Source: Planctomycetota bacterium
GTDB lineage: Bacteria > Planctomycetota > Brocadiia > JAJRTI01
Direction of reading: 5' to 3'
Assembly: GCA_024278415.1 (NCBI GenBank)
Contig: JAJRTI010000542.1
Location: 1 to 31,308, forward strand
DNA length: 31,308 bases
Shown here: piece after piece, positions 15,445 to 23,821 of the stretch
Position numbering within the stretch: the first letter of the stretch is position 1
Layout: each line of letters begins with the position of its first letter
Position numbers and translations under genes: made by a program
Notes under the pieces: generated by a model
Told to the model about the DNA's origin: nothing
Seen by the model: only the letters and a program-made list of their open reading frames with translations
Databases searched by the model: none

Positions 15445-16962
15445 ATGCCCCCACCCGACGACAAGCAAGACCCAGCCAAGCCGCAAGCCCAGCCCGCGGA
15501 GCCCGAGCACGACGCGGAGTTCTTCGGCTACGAAAAGCCCGCGGTCGACTACACGTTCAAGATCTTCGAGGAGACCCCAGGCGACACCGCGTACATGGTG
15601 CTCACGCGCATGCAGCGGCTCGTCATCTTCGCCCTCCTGGGTGGTTTCGCCGCATGGCTCTACTTCGACTGGCAGTTCTGCCTCACGGTCGTCAACGGCA
15701 TCTTCACCACGTTCTACCTCGTGGTGTGTGTGTACAAGTTCTATCTCATCCACGTCTCCCTCGGCACGCAGAAGGAGTTGCAGTTCACGCCGGACCAGAT
15801 CGCCGCGCTCAAGGACGAAGACCTGCCGCCGTACACGATCCTGGTCCCGCTCTACAGGGAGAAGGAGACGCTGAAGCGGCTCGTGGGCGGGCTCGAAGCG
15901 CTTGACTACCCGAAGGACAAGCTCGACGTGCTCCTGCTGCTGGAGGAGGACGACGAAGACACGGTCGCCGCGGCTCGGGCCATGGACATGCCCAGCTTCA
16001 TCCGCATCATCGTCACGCCCGACGCCCAACCCAAGACCAAGCCCAAAGCGTGCAACCTCGGCCTCTCACTCGCGCGTGGCAAGTACCTCGTCATCTACGA
16101 CGCGGAGGACAAGCCTGAACGCGACCAACTCAAGAAGGCCGTGCTCGGCTTCCAGAGGTCCGCGCCCGACGTGGTGTGCCTCCAGGCCAAGCTCAACTTC
16201 TACAACCAGAAGCAAAACCTTCTCACGCGTTGGTTCACCACCGACTACAGCATGTGGTTCGACTTGTTCCTGCCGGGCCTCGACCACACGGACGCTCCCA
16301 TCCCGCTGGGCGGCACGTCGAACCACTTCGACGTGGCCAAGCTCAAGGATCTGCGCGGCTGGGATCCCTTCAACGTGACCGAGGACGCGGACCTGGGCAT
16401 GCGCATCGCCAAGCGCCGGCTCACGACGAAAACGATCGACTCGACCACGTGGGAAGAAGCGTGCAGCGTCGTGGGCTTCTGGGTTCGGCAGCGGTCGCGC
16501 TGGACCAAGGGCTACCTCCAGACGTGGCTCGTGCACATGCGCTGGCCGTTGCGGCTCATTCGGGAGCTGGGCTTCGCCAAGTGGTTCAGTTTCCAACTCA
16601 TGGTCGGCGGCACGCCGTTCAGCCTGCTCATCACCCCCCTCTACTGGCTGCTGACCGTGATCTGGTTTGTGTTCCGCTACGAGCCGCTGTCGGAGCTGTT
16701 CCCGTTCCCGATCATCCTCGGCGCGCTCGTGTGCCTCTTTGTAGGCAACTTTACGTTCATCTACGCGTGCATGCTCGCGGCGTACCGCCGCGGGTACTAC
16801 GACTTGGTCAAGTTCGCCCTCATCGTGCCGGCGTACTGGTTCCTCATGAGCATCGGCGCCTGGAAGGGATTCATCCAACTCATCACCAAGCCGTTCTACT
16901 GGGAGAAGACCCAGCACGGCTTCGACCTGGCCGAGGAGCAGCAGCAGCCGGAATCGGCCTGA
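15445..16962 (+). CDS. Processive family 2 glycosyltransferase, cellulose-synthase-like
   Basis: This 505-residue membrane enzyme has a polar, Pro-rich N-terminal tail (1-50), two predicted helices (about 58-75 and 79-102) and a cytoplasmic GT2 domain (128-355). At least three helices follow (about 368-480). The processive-synthase motifs are visible: VPLYREKETL near 134, YDAED (218-222), TEDADLG (312-318) and QRSRW (349-353). It therefore probably polymerises a beta-linked polysaccharide from a nucleotide sugar and exports it. There is no PilZ domain and no BcsB-like partner in the window, unlike classic cellulose operons. A hairpin CCGCC/GGCGG at 15423-15436 sits just before the start. The product is unknown. 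Confidence 0.87.
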   Translation: MPPPDDKQDPAKPQAQPAEPEHDAEFFGYEKPAVDYTFKIFEETPGDTAYMVLTRMQRLVIFALLGGFAAWLYFDWQFCLTVVNGIFTTFYLVVCVYKFYLIHVSLGTQKELQFTPDQIAALKDEDLPPYTILVPLYREKETLKRLVGGLEALDYPKDKLDVLLLLEEDDEDTVAAARAMDMPSFIRIIVTPDAQPKTKPKACNLGLSLARGKYLVIYDAEDKPERDQLKKAVLGFQRSAPDVVCLQAKLNFYNQKQNLLTRWFTTDYSMWFDLFLPGLDHTDAPIPLGGTSNHFDVAKLKDLRGWDPFNVTEDADLGMRIAKRRLTTKTIDSTTWEEACSVVGFWVRQRSRWTKGYLQTWLVHMRWPLRLIRELGFAKWFSFQLMVGGTPFSLLITPLYWLLTVIWFVFRYEPLSELFPFPIILGALVCLFVGNFTFIYACMLAAYRRGYYDLVKFALIVPAYWFLMSIGAWKGFIQLITKPFYWEKTQHGFDLAEEQQQPESA

Positions 16963-17017
16963 GGCGCACGCACCGGGCCACGACAGCGCCCTCGACGCCT
17001 GTCCTGCTAGAATCACA

Positions 17018-18355
17018 ATGATCAGCGAGAACCGAGTCATCTTCCTGCTTGTCGCGGTGCTCAGCATTGGCTGGGTCTTTGTGGCCGACTATCCGCCGCG
17101 GGCCCCGTCGCGCGAAGCCATCGTGCGTTGCGGCACAGGGGCGACCTTGATCAGCGGCTACACCCGGGGCCGGCAGGGCCTCGTGGGGTCGCTGCGGTGG
17201 GCGCCCTTCCCCACGCTCCTCGTGCTGCCCATGATGGGCGTGCGCGAGTTGTCCCAAGACGGCACGGCCGCCTGCATTGTGGCCGGCCTGGCCGCGGCCC
17301 TCTTTGCCGCGTTCCTCAACGCGTGGCTCGCGTCGTGCCGCGTGGGCCGCGGCTGGCGCTACCTCGCGCTCGTGCTGCTTGCGGCGAATCCCATGTTCGA
17401 GCGTTCGATCGTCCGCGGCGAGAGCGCCATCCTCTTTGCCTTCCTCATCGTCGCGTGCTGCTGCTTCCTCATCCATTGGCTCCAAACGCTCGAGTTGCGC
17501 AGCCTCGCGTACCTCTCGATCCTCTGCGCGTTTGCGGTCCTGACGCGCTACCAGGCCATCGTGTTCGTGACCCTCGTGTTCCTCATCGTGCTCATTTACC
17601 TGCTGGCCGAGCGCGAGAAGGAGGCCCACACCGAAGGCACGCTGCTCGTGCTCCTGTCGCCCACCGTGTACGCGGTTTGCCTCTGGTTCGCCGCCAACTG
17701 GCTCATCATGGGCGACGCCACGTTCTTCCTGCGCGGGCTTATGCTCGCGCCGGAGCGCGGCATCGGTCTGCGCGATCTGCTCACCGACGGGTGCGAGTGG
17801 TCGTACTGCCTGCTTCCGCTGTTCATTGCCGTCCTCGCGTGGGTCTTCACGCAGTTCAAGGCCAGTGTGGCCCTGGCCACCGTCCGCGGCGCGGCCATCG
17901 CGGGCCTGGCGCTGCTCGCGTTGCTTGCGGAAGTGCGCGCACCCGAGGCCCCTGCGGTCCGAGAGGAGCAGGCCGCGCGCCAGGAGCAGCAGGCGATCGT
18001 CGCCGAGGTGGCGAAGCGCTACAAGGACGACAAGGTGGTCGTGTCGGGCTACTTGGGATACGAATTGCGCCGGCAAGCCCCCAGGACCTGGGCGTTTGTC
18101 TTCATCCACACGATGAGCCTGCACCTCGACGAGATACTGAGGGACCATCCCGGGCAGAAGATCTTCGTCCTCGTGCCCAAGGACGAAGGCGACGGGTGGT
18201 GGGAGGACATGAATCTGAAGTATCCCGGCATCTACGACAATGGGGCCGCGTTCACGATCTTCGAGAGGGCCTGGCCGCACTGGCGCCTCTTCGGCGTTGT
18301 GCGCACCGACGGCCGGCGGGGCCTCGCGCAGGAAATCGCCACCGCTGGGAGGTAG
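17018..18355 (+). CDS. Polytopic membrane protein, GT-C-like glycosyltransferase candidate
   Basis: The 445-residue protein has many hydrophobic segments (from about residue 8 to 310) and a soluble C-terminal domain (about 320-445). The arrangement, with LLAANPMFERSIVRGES and LTRYQAIVF in the membrane part, resembles dolichyl-phosphate-mannose-type (GT39/GT83) transferases that move sugars from lipid carriers outside the cytoplasm. The expected acidic motif after the first helix is weak (ADYPPRAPSRE), so the enzyme assignment is tentative. The C-terminal domain is Gln/Glu-rich at its start (EEQAARQEQQA). It lies between a GT2 synthase and lnt, with only 7 nt to lnt, which supports an envelope role. 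Confidence 0.62.
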   Translation: MISENRVIFLLVAVLSIGWVFVADYPPRAPSREAIVRCGTGATLISGYTRGRQGLVGSLRWAPFPTLLVLPMMGVRELSQDGTAACIVAGLAAALFAAFLNAWLASCRVGRGWRYLALVLLAANPMFERSIVRGESAILFAFLIVACCCFLIHWLQTLELRSLAYLSILCAFAVLTRYQAIVFVTLVFLIVLIYLLAEREKEAHTEGTLLVLLSPTVYAVCLWFAANWLIMGDATFFLRGLMLAPERGIGLRDLLTDGCEWSYCLLPLFIAVLAWVFTQFKASVALATVRGAAIAGLALLALLAEVRAPEAPAVREEQAARQEQQAIVAEVAKRYKDDKVVVSGYLGYELRRQAPRTWAFVFIHTMSLHLDEILRDHPGQKIFVLVPKDEGDGWWEDMNLKYPGIYDNGAAFTIFERAWPHWRLFGVVRTDGRRGLAQEIATAGR

Positions 18356-18362
18356 TGCTGCG

Positions 18363-19967
18363 GTGCCTGTGAACCCTGACGCGCCATCCGAACCCAAGCC
18401 CCTGCCATTCGGGAGGGCCTGCGCGCTCATGGCGGCGACGGTCGTGTTGTACCTGCTGCCGTTCTTCTATCCCGCCATGTGGATCACCGCGCTGCTCGCG
18501 CTGTGGCCCATGATCGAGATGGCCCGAGCGTCGCGGCCTGGGGCGGCTTTTCTGCGCGGCTATCTCCTGGGCCTCGCGCTCTTCATCGCGGGCCTCTACT
18601 GGGTCGGCCACGTCAGCGTCTTCGGTCTCGTGCTCCTGAGCGCCATCATTGCGCTCTACATCGCGATCTTCTGCTGGCTTGTCGCCCGCTACCACGGCCG
18701 CTTCCGCGCCCCCTTCGTCGTGGCCGTGCCGGCGCTGTGGGTGGCCATCGAGTTCGCGCGCTGCAACCTCATCAGCCCCTTCCCGTGGCTCATCCTCGGG
18801 CACAGCCAGCACGCGTGCCTCCCCATGATCCAGATCGCCGACCTCGCCGGCGTGTACGGCGTCAGCTTCGTCTGCGCCCTGGCCGCGGCCGCGGCCGCCG
18901 AGTGCCGGCGCGGCAAGCGCGCGGCGCTCAAACAGTGCCTTGCCGCGTTCGCCGTGCTCGTGTTGGTGCTCGGCTACGGCGTGTGGCGCATCCAAACGCT
19001 GCCTATCCATGACGGCCCTCGCCTGGCGATTGTGCAAGGCAACATCCCGCAATCGGTCAAGCTCCAATACACGTATCAGCAGAGCGTGCAGGCGTTCATG
19101 AAGCACGTGAAGCTCTCGCGCGAAACCGCGGCCGAGAAGCCCGACCTCATCGTGTGGCCCGAAACCATGTGCCCGGGCTTCCTCGACCTTCCGCCGGCCA
19201 ACCGCGGCGAAACCGACCTGCTCGCCGAAATGTGCCGCGTGCAACTCAAGCGGCTCGCGCGGGACCTCAAGGCCCGCCTCCTCATCGGCTACCTCTCCGT
19301 CCACTTCAAGGACAGGAAGGCCGTGCTCGCGAACGCGGTGCGCTACTACGCCCCCAATGCCCAGGTGCTCGGCAAGTACGAGAAGATGCACCTCGTGCCG
19401 TTTGGCGAATACAAGCCGTTCGAGGAAACGATCCCGCTGCTCAAGACATACGTCTACCCGCTCGTGGAGCAATGGTGTGCGCCCATCGGCAACTTGGAGC
19501 CGGGCTTCGAGCAGACGATCTTCGACCTCAAAGGCCGCCAGTTTGGCGTGCTCATCTGCTACGAGGATGTGCTGCCCTACCTCGCCCGCGGGCTGCGGCG
19601 CAAGGGAGCGGACTTCGCGATCAACGTCACCAACGACGGCTGGTTCAAGGACAGCCTCGAACTGGACCAACACAACACGATCAGCGCGTTCCGCGCGGTC
19701 GAGAACCGCATCGGCATGGTGCGCGCGGCCAACACCGGCATGTCGTCGTTCATCTCCCCTACGGGCGAGGTGTACGCGGTGTTGCGCCGCCAAGGCCGGC
19801 ACCGGGAAGTCGAGGGCTGGTGTGCGGCCAACGTCAGGACCTGCCCCACGCGCACGCTCTACACGCGCGTAGGCGAGGCATGGGCGTGGCTCTGTGTGAT
19901 CGCGGCGGTGGGGCTGGTGGCGCTCCCGCGGCGCATGTCGCAGCCGTTGGGAACATCGGGGACATGA
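18363..19967 (+). CDS. lnt: Apolipoprotein N-acyltransferase
   Basis: Lnt adds the third acyl chain to the N-terminal Cys of lipoproteins in the inner membrane. The 534-residue protein has an N-terminal membrane region (about 20-210) and a nitrilase-like domain (about 218-500). The catalytic triad is E267 (WPET), K341 (YEKMHLVPFGEY) and C399 (ICYED), with E349 also conserved. A final helix lies near 510-525. The GTG at 18363 follows GGGAGG by 10 nt; a second GTG at 18369 is possible. It starts 7 nt after the previous stop. Lipoproteins it could modify are encoded in this window (GH-A hydrolase, ApbE, coiled-coil lipoprotein). Confidence 0.95.
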   Translation: MPVNPDAPSEPKPLPFGRACALMAATVVLYLLPFFYPAMWITALLALWPMIEMARASRPGAAFLRGYLLGLALFIAGLYWVGHVSVFGLVLLSAIIALYIAIFCWLVARYHGRFRAPFVVAVPALWVAIEFARCNLISPFPWLILGHSQHACLPMIQIADLAGVYGVSFVCALAAAAAAECRRGKRAALKQCLAAFAVLVLVLGYGVWRIQTLPIHDGPRLAIVQGNIPQSVKLQYTYQQSVQAFMKHVKLSRETAAEKPDLIVWPETMCPGFLDLPPANRGETDLLAEMCRVQLKRLARDLKARLLIGYLSVHFKDRKAVLANAVRYYAPNAQVLGKYEKMHLVPFGEYKPFEETIPLLKTYVYPLVEQWCAPIGNLEPGFEQTIFDLKGRQFGVLICYEDVLPYLARGLRRKGADFAINVTNDGWFKDSLELDQHNTISAFRAVENRIGMVRAANTGMSSFISPTGEVYAVLRRQGRHREVEGWCAANVRTCPTRTLYTRVGEAWAWLCVIAAVGLVALPRRMSQPLGTSGT

Positions 19968-20004
19968 GCCAAGGACGCGAAGCGCCGGCTTGGTGTCTTG
20001 GGAC

Positions 20005-20047
20005 GGAGCAGCCTCCCGAAGGTTGCCAACCTTCGGGAGGCTGCTCC
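20005..20047. repeat. Perfect 21-bp-arm hairpin
   Basis: Arms 20005-20025 (GGAGCAGCCTCCCGAAGG, then TTG) and 20027-20047 are perfect complements around one central base. The stem ends 38 nt after the lnt stop begins the gap, with no U-tract, so a mobile palindromic (REP-like) element is more likely than a terminator. Confidence 0.85.
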
Positions 20048-20057
20048 GCCGCCCGGC

Positions 20058-20086
20058 TTCCCGGCCGCGCCGGAATGCGGTATAAT
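20058..20086 (+). promoter_or_regulatory. Promoter candidate for the DUF3108 gene
   Basis: A perfect TATAAT (20081-20086) has TTCCCG (20058-20063) 17 bp upstream, a 3/6 match to TTGACA. The -10 box is strong, the -35 box weak. Confidence 0.45.
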
Positions 20087-20156
20087 GCCCGTGTTCGCCA
20101 GGGCGTCCATAGCCGCTAAGCAGCTCGGAATCGAGACTTGTTGTCGATGCCGAGCC

Positions 20157-20250
20157 CCACTCCTACTCTTGGTCTTACTCTTAGTCCTACTCCTCTTCCG
20201 TGTCGTGCGATTACGAGTAAGACTAAAAGCAGGATTAGGAGTAACAACTG
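20157..20250. repeat. Short-unit inverted repeat (CTTACT/AGTAAG hexamers)
   Basis: The left side is a run of degenerate hexamers (CCTACT, CTTGGT, CTTACT, CTTAGT, CCTACT). The right side is the complementary run (ACGAGT, AAGACT, AAAAGC, AGGATT, AGGAGT). Arms of about 35 nt pair imperfectly around a 16-nt spacer. Confidence 0.7.
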
Positions 20251-20270
20251 CGGCGTAGGCGACGAGGCTT

Positions 20271-20334
20271 GTAGTAGGGCGATTCATCGCCCCTCGGCCG
20301 CTCTGAAGAGAGGGGCGATAAATCGCCCTACTAC
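20271..20334. repeat. 25-bp-arm hairpin, 24/25 paired
   Basis: Left arm 20271-20295 begins GTAGTAGGGCGATTCATCGC and right arm 20310-20334 is its complement with a single C/T mismatch. The loop is 14 nt. The arms themselves contain the smaller palindrome GGGCGAT...ATCGCCC. It ends 50 nt before the DUF3108 start. Confidence 0.85.
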
Positions 20335-20383
20335 GAACGGCGCAGCTTCTTCTCTCTCTCTGCCACCCCATTCGGGAGGCGTC

Positions 20384-21172
20384 GTGTACCGGCTCAAGAC
20401 ATTCGCCATCACCCTCGCCTTGGCCTGTGCCGCGTACGGCGCCGAGGGGCAGCCGTTCCCCATTGGCGAAGCCGTCACGTACACATTCGCCTGGAACGGC
20501 ATCCCAGTGGGCAACGCCAAGGCGAAGATATTCGACGTGGCGGGCAAGCCGCAGATTCGTCTGCAAGCTTCGGGCGGGACCAACGCGGTCATCGACAAGC
20601 TTTACCGCCTGCGATTCATGGCGTCCTCCATCGTCTGGGCGGCCGACATGAAACCCGTGCGCTACATCCTGGTCCAGCGGGAGGGCAAGCGCCACGTCAA
20701 TTGGACGCTCACCTACAACCCGGACGCGGGAGAGTTCAAGAGCGTCAAGCAAAAGATGCACAAGAACGGCCGCAAGACGGAGTACACGATCAAGAGCCGG
20801 AAGGCGTTCGACATCATCGGCGGCTTCTATGCGTTCCGGCTCCTCAAGGTGGCGCCCGGCCAAACAAAGGTGGTCCAGATCGCTGATGGCAAGGGGCTTT
20901 ACCACGTGACGGTCCGCGCGGGCCAGCCTAAGATCGTGGCCACAAGCGCCGGCAAGTTCCAGACGGTGCCCCTCACGGTCAAGACCAAGCGCGTCCACCC
21001 GCCTGACAAGCCGGACAAGAAGCGCCCCGTCGCAACCGTATGGGTCAGCAACGACACGCGAAGGCTGCCCGTGAAGATGGCCGCCAAGACGAAATGGGGC
21101 ACCATCAGCGCCAAGCTCGTATCGGCCAGCCCTAAGCTCAGGACCGGTCCCACTACGACCGCGAAGAAGTAA
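20384..21172 (+). CDS. DUF3108-family periplasmic protein
   Basis: The 262-residue product has a signal peptide (about 1-20, ending AAYGA) and the DUF3108 pattern: FPIGEAVTYTFAWNGIPVGNAKAKI at the start of the mature protein, then repeated beta-strands (YRLRFMASSIVWAADMKPVRYI, FKSVKQKMHKNGRKTEYTIKSR, DIIGGFYAFRLLKVAPG) and a C-terminal WVSNDTRRLPVKM. The family is widespread and mostly uncharacterised, possibly envelope-related. The GTG at 20384 follows GGGAGG with a 4-nt gap; longer in-frame starts run through the repeat elements and are rejected. It sits between lnt and two LPS-type glycosyltransferases. Confidence 0.82.
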   Translation: MYRLKTFAITLALACAAYGAEGQPFPIGEAVTYTFAWNGIPVGNAKAKIFDVAGKPQIRLQASGGTNAVIDKLYRLRFMASSIVWAADMKPVRYILVQREGKRHVNWTLTYNPDAGEFKSVKQKMHKNGRKTEYTIKSRKAFDIIGGFYAFRLLKVAPGQTKVVQIADGKGLYHVTVRAGQPKIVATSAGKFQTVPLTVKTKRVHPPDKPDKKRPVATVWVSNDTRRLPVKMAAKTKWGTISAKLVSASPKLRTGPTTTAKK

Positions 21173-21204
21173 GCCCCCCGCAGCCGCGACGGCCCCACCC
21201 GCCC

Positions 21205-21978
21205 ATGCCCGAGAAGCTGACTGTTACGGTCATCACCTTGAACGAGGAGTCGCGCGTGCGCAACTGCCTCGAAGCCGTACGATGGGCCGACGAGATTGTC
21301 GTGCTCGACTCCGTCAGCACCGACGGCACGCTCGACGTATGCCGCGAGTTCACGGACAAGGTTTACCAAGAGAAGCTCCCTTCCACCGCGGACCGGCGCC
21401 GCGCGGCCATGGACAAGGCGTCGCACGAATGGGTGCTCTCGCTGGACGCGGACGAGCGCGTCACGCCGGAGCTGGCCGAGGAGATCCAACAGCTTCTCGC
21501 GTCGCCGCGGCTCAACGACTACGCCGCGTACTGCATGCCGCGGGTCACGTTTTGCCTCGGCCGATGGATTCGCCACTGCAGTTGGTACCCGAACAGGCAA
21601 GTGCGGCTATGCCGCAAGAGCCTGACGAGTTTTTTCGACAACACACCACACGACGTGACCGAGGTCGATGGCCGCATTGGGAAACTGCGGCATGACCTAG
21701 AGCATCGGCAGCCCGACGCGTTTCAGGACATGGTGACGAAGGCCAGCGCCTACTCAACGATCTTCGCGCAGGTGCAACACGAGCGCGGCGAGACGTGCGG
21801 CTGGCCGTCGATCCTCCTGCGCCCGCCCTATCGGTTTTTCCGCAACTACGTCATCAAGCGCGGTTTCCTCGACGGCACGCCCGGCCTCATCATCGCCCTC
21901 ATGGGCGGGTGCCATTCGTTCATGAAGTACGCCAAGCTGTGGGAGCGCAGCCATCTGGGCGGGGGGCAGGCCCCGTGA
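21205..21978 (+). CDS. Family 2 glycosyltransferase, WaaE/KdtX-like
   Basis: The 257-residue cytoplasmic enzyme has a GT-A fold opening TVTVITLNEESRVRNCLEAVRWADEIVVLDS and the metal-binding DAD-E motif at 81-84 (SLDADERVTPEL), the form typical of LPS inner-core beta-glucosyltransferases (WaaE/KdtX). NRQVRLCRK and the HDVTEVDG segment also fit that group. The C-terminal basic and hydrophobic part (RPPYRFFRNYVIKRGFLDG) probably binds the membrane. Its stop overlaps the next gene by 4 bp (GTGA), so the two transferases are translationally coupled and probably act on the same core oligosaccharide. Confidence 0.88.
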   Translation: MPEKLTVTVITLNEESRVRNCLEAVRWADEIVVLDSVSTDGTLDVCREFTDKVYQEKLPSTADRRRAAMDKASHEWVLSLDADERVTPELAEEIQQLLASPRLNDYAAYCMPRVTFCLGRWIRHCSWYPNRQVRLCRKSLTSFFDNTPHDVTEVDGRIGKLRHDLEHRQPDAFQDMVTKASAYSTIFAQVQHERGETCGWPSILLRPPYRFFRNYVIKRGFLDGTPGLIIALMGGCHSFMKYAKLWERSHLGGGQAP

Positions 21979-23159
21979 GGATCGCGCTCAACGTCAAGAG
22001 CTTCGACCCGCTGCACGGAGGCGGCGAGCGGTACACGGTGAACCTCGCACGCTCGCTCCTGGAGCACGACCATGAAGTGCACGTGGTCACCCTGCGCGGG
22101 AGCGGCGAGGCCCCGGGAGCACACGTGCACGAGGTCGCCGTGCCCGGATTCCCCAAGCTCCTCCGAGACCAGCGGTTCGCGGACCGCAGCCGGCGCGTGC
22201 TCGACGAACTCGGCTGCGACCTCGTCTTCGGCACCGGCAAGTCGCCCTGGGTCGACATCTACCGGCCCGGCGGCGGCATGCACAGGGCCTACATCGAGCA
22301 CGACGCCCGGTCCGCGCGCACGGCCATGGGCCGAGCGGCGCGCCGATTCACGCGCACCGTGAGCCTCAAAGAGCGGATCAACCTCCGCCTTGAACGCCGC
22401 ACCATGGCCTCCCCGAGGCTCAAGCGCGTCATCGTCAACTCCGACATGGTCAAAGAACACGTGGCGCAGTGCTATCCCGACTTCCCCAGCGACAAGGTGC
22501 TCGTGCACTACAACGGCGTGGACGTGCGGAAGTTCTCGCTCGACTCGCGCCGCAAGCATCGCTTCAATACCCGGTGCGACTTCGGGTTCACCAAGGACCA
22601 CGTGGTCGTCCTGCTCGTGGGCAACAACTTCCGGCTCAAGGGGGTGTGGGAGTTGCTCCAAGCGCTCGCGCAGTTGCGCGAGGACGGCGTGGACAACGTC
22701 CGCGCGCTCGTGGTCGGCAAAGGCCGCGTGCGCCGAGCGAAACGCTGGGCCAAGCGGCTCGGTGTCGCGGATTCCGTCATCTTCGCGGGCGGCCGACGCG
22801 ACATGCCGGCCATGTACGCGGCCGCGGACGTGCTCGCCCACCCCACGTACTACGATCCCTGCGCGAACGTGACGCTCGAAGCCTGGGCCTCCGGCCTGCC
22901 CGTCATCACCACACGCTTCAACGGCGCCAGCGGCCTCATGGCCGACGGCGAGGAGGGGTTTGTGCTCGACCGGCCGAACGACATATCCCGCTTTGCCGAG
23001 TGCCTGCGAGCGTTCACGTCCCAGCCCTTTCGGCAAGTGGCCGGCGTGAAGGCCCGCGTACTCGCCGAAGCCAACAGCATGGACCACTACTACCACCGCA
23101 TCGTCGACGTCTTCGAGCAAGTCGCCAACAACGAACAACGAATGACCAATGACGATTGA
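21975..23159 (+). CDS. Family 4 glycosyltransferase, WaaG-like
   Basis: The 394-residue GT-B enzyme has GGGERYTVNLARSL near 15-28, the acceptor-domain signature VNSDMVKEHV (154-163), HYNGVDVRKF (178-187) and a donor-site segment HPTYYDPCANVTLEAWASGLP (289-309) with D294 and E302 in place of the usual EX7E pair. The pattern fits LPS core alpha-glucosyltransferase WaaG and relatives. The GTG start overlaps the previous gene by 4 bp; longer in-frame starts lie inside that gene. The last 11 or so residues (NNEQRMTNDD) are encoded by a low-complexity repeat that also supplies the stop codon, so this tail is probably not functional sequence. Confidence 0.87.
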   Translation: MRIALNVKSFDPLHGGGERYTVNLARSLLEHDHEVHVVTLRGSGEAPGAHVHEVAVPGFPKLLRDQRFADRSRRVLDELGCDLVFGTGKSPWVDIYRPGGGMHRAYIEHDARSARTAMGRAARRFTRTVSLKERINLRLERRTMASPRLKRVIVNSDMVKEHVAQCYPDFPSDKVLVHYNGVDVRKFSLDSRRKHRFNTRCDFGFTKDHVVVLLVGNNFRLKGVWELLQALAQLREDGVDNVRALVVGKGRVRRAKRWAKRLGVADSVIFAGGRRDMPAMYAAADVLAHPTYYDPCANVTLEAWASGLPVITTRFNGASGLMADGEEGFVLDRPNDISRFAECLRAFTSQPFRQVAGVKARVLAEANSMDHYYHRIVDVFEQVANNEQRMTNDD

Positions 23160-23181
23160 CGATTGACGATTGACCAATGAC
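23129..23181. repeat. Heptamer repeat (GACGATT) across a gene junction
   Basis: Three perfect tandem GACGATT units (23151-23171) are flanked on both sides by AATGACC/CCAATGACC segments and, to the left, by AACGAACAACGAA. The array contains the WaaG-like gene's stop codon and the methyltransferase ATG. Confidence 0.75.
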
Positions 23182-23821
23182 CTCCTCCCGCCCAAGCTGG
23201 CGCGCGCTCTACGAGCGCCGCCTCCAAATGCGGCAACGCTACAAGAGCGTCTGGCAGATCCCGCTCCAGCGCCGCGCGTTGGACGTGATTCGGCGCCACG
23301 TGCGCGAGCGCGACCGCGTGCTCGACGTCGGCGGCAGCGCCAAGTTTTGGGAGCGCCGCCGCGAGAAACTGCCCGCGCTCGACGTGAAGACGCTCAACAT
23401 CGACCCCGAAGAACAATGCGACTACCGGTCGCTCGACGAGGTGGACGGCGAGTTCGACGTCGTGCTCATGACCGAGATGATCGAGCACGTGCCGGCCGAG
23501 GAGGGCATGAAGCTGCTCCGCGACGTGCGGCCGCACCTGAAGCCCGGAGGCAAGATCATCATCACTACGCCGAACATTCAGCACCCCAGCCGGTTTTGGG
23601 ACACCACGCACGTGACGCCCTGGCGCTACGACGAACTGGGCGCCGCGCTCATGGCCGCCGGCTACGACGTGGTCGAGGTCTGGCGCCTCTACAACGCGGG
23701 CGCGCTCGACCGCTGGTTCCGTCGCGCCATCGGCGTGTGGCTCCACCGCTACCTCGACATCGACTTCGCGCTCAGCATCGCCATCGTTGCCGCGGCCGCG
23801 GCCGCCGAGCAAGACACATGA
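23177..23821 (+). CDS. Class I SAM-dependent methyltransferase
   Basis: The 214-residue protein has motif I VLDVGGSAKF (about 48-57), acidic motif NIDPEE (about 74-79), and EFDVVLMTEMIEHVPAEEG, which is the UbiE/Methyltransf_11-type motif IV. LKPGGKIIITTPN follows as post-motif V. The substrate is unknown; its place after two LPS glycosyltransferases suggests sugar or lipid methylation (inference). The ATG at 23177 lies inside the heptamer repeat with no clear ribosome-binding site, so an internal start is possible, for example near the MRQRYK segment at residue 18. The stop overlaps fmt by 4 bp (ATGA). Confidence 0.82.
   Translation: MTSSRPSWRALYERRLQMRQRYKSVWQIPLQRRALDVIRRHVRERDRVLDVGGSAKFWERRREKLPALDVKTLNIDPEEQCDYRSLDEVDGEFDVVLMTEMIEHVPAEEGMKLLRDVRPHLKPGGKIIITTPNIQHPSRFWDTTHVTPWRYDELGAALMAAGYDVVEVWRLYNAGALDRWFRRAIGVWLHRYLDIDFALSIAIVAAAAAAEQDT

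Larger units (their letters stand above)
19968..20383. other. Repeat-rich intergenic region with internal promoter
   Basis: This 416-bp gap holds three unrelated palindromic elements (20005-20047, about 20157-20250, 20271-20334) and a TATAAT promoter candidate at 20058-20086. No gene is supported. The DUF3108 transcript would therefore carry a leader of about 290 nt that includes two of the three hairpins. Confidence 0.7.

Noticed and set aside
13421..15454. A 677-residue minus-strand frame opposite the glycoside hydrolase
   Set aside because: High-GC shadow of the plus-strand gene; Arg/Val/His-rich composition without motifs. Similar antisense frames at 16883-18430, 18252-19802, 21846-23195, 24964-26322 and 26709-28760 are rejected for the same reason.
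17005..17013. Extended -10 promoter (TGCTAGAAT) before the GT-C-like gene
   Set aside because: It is only 4 nt before the ATG and has no -35 box, so it would need a leaderless transcript starting at or inside the start codon. More likely chance.
20005..20047. Rho-independent terminator for lnt
   Set aside because: The stem is strong but is followed by GCCGCCCGG on the plus strand, not a U-tract, and the arms are near-perfect as in a mobile palindrome. A termination role remains possible but is not supported.
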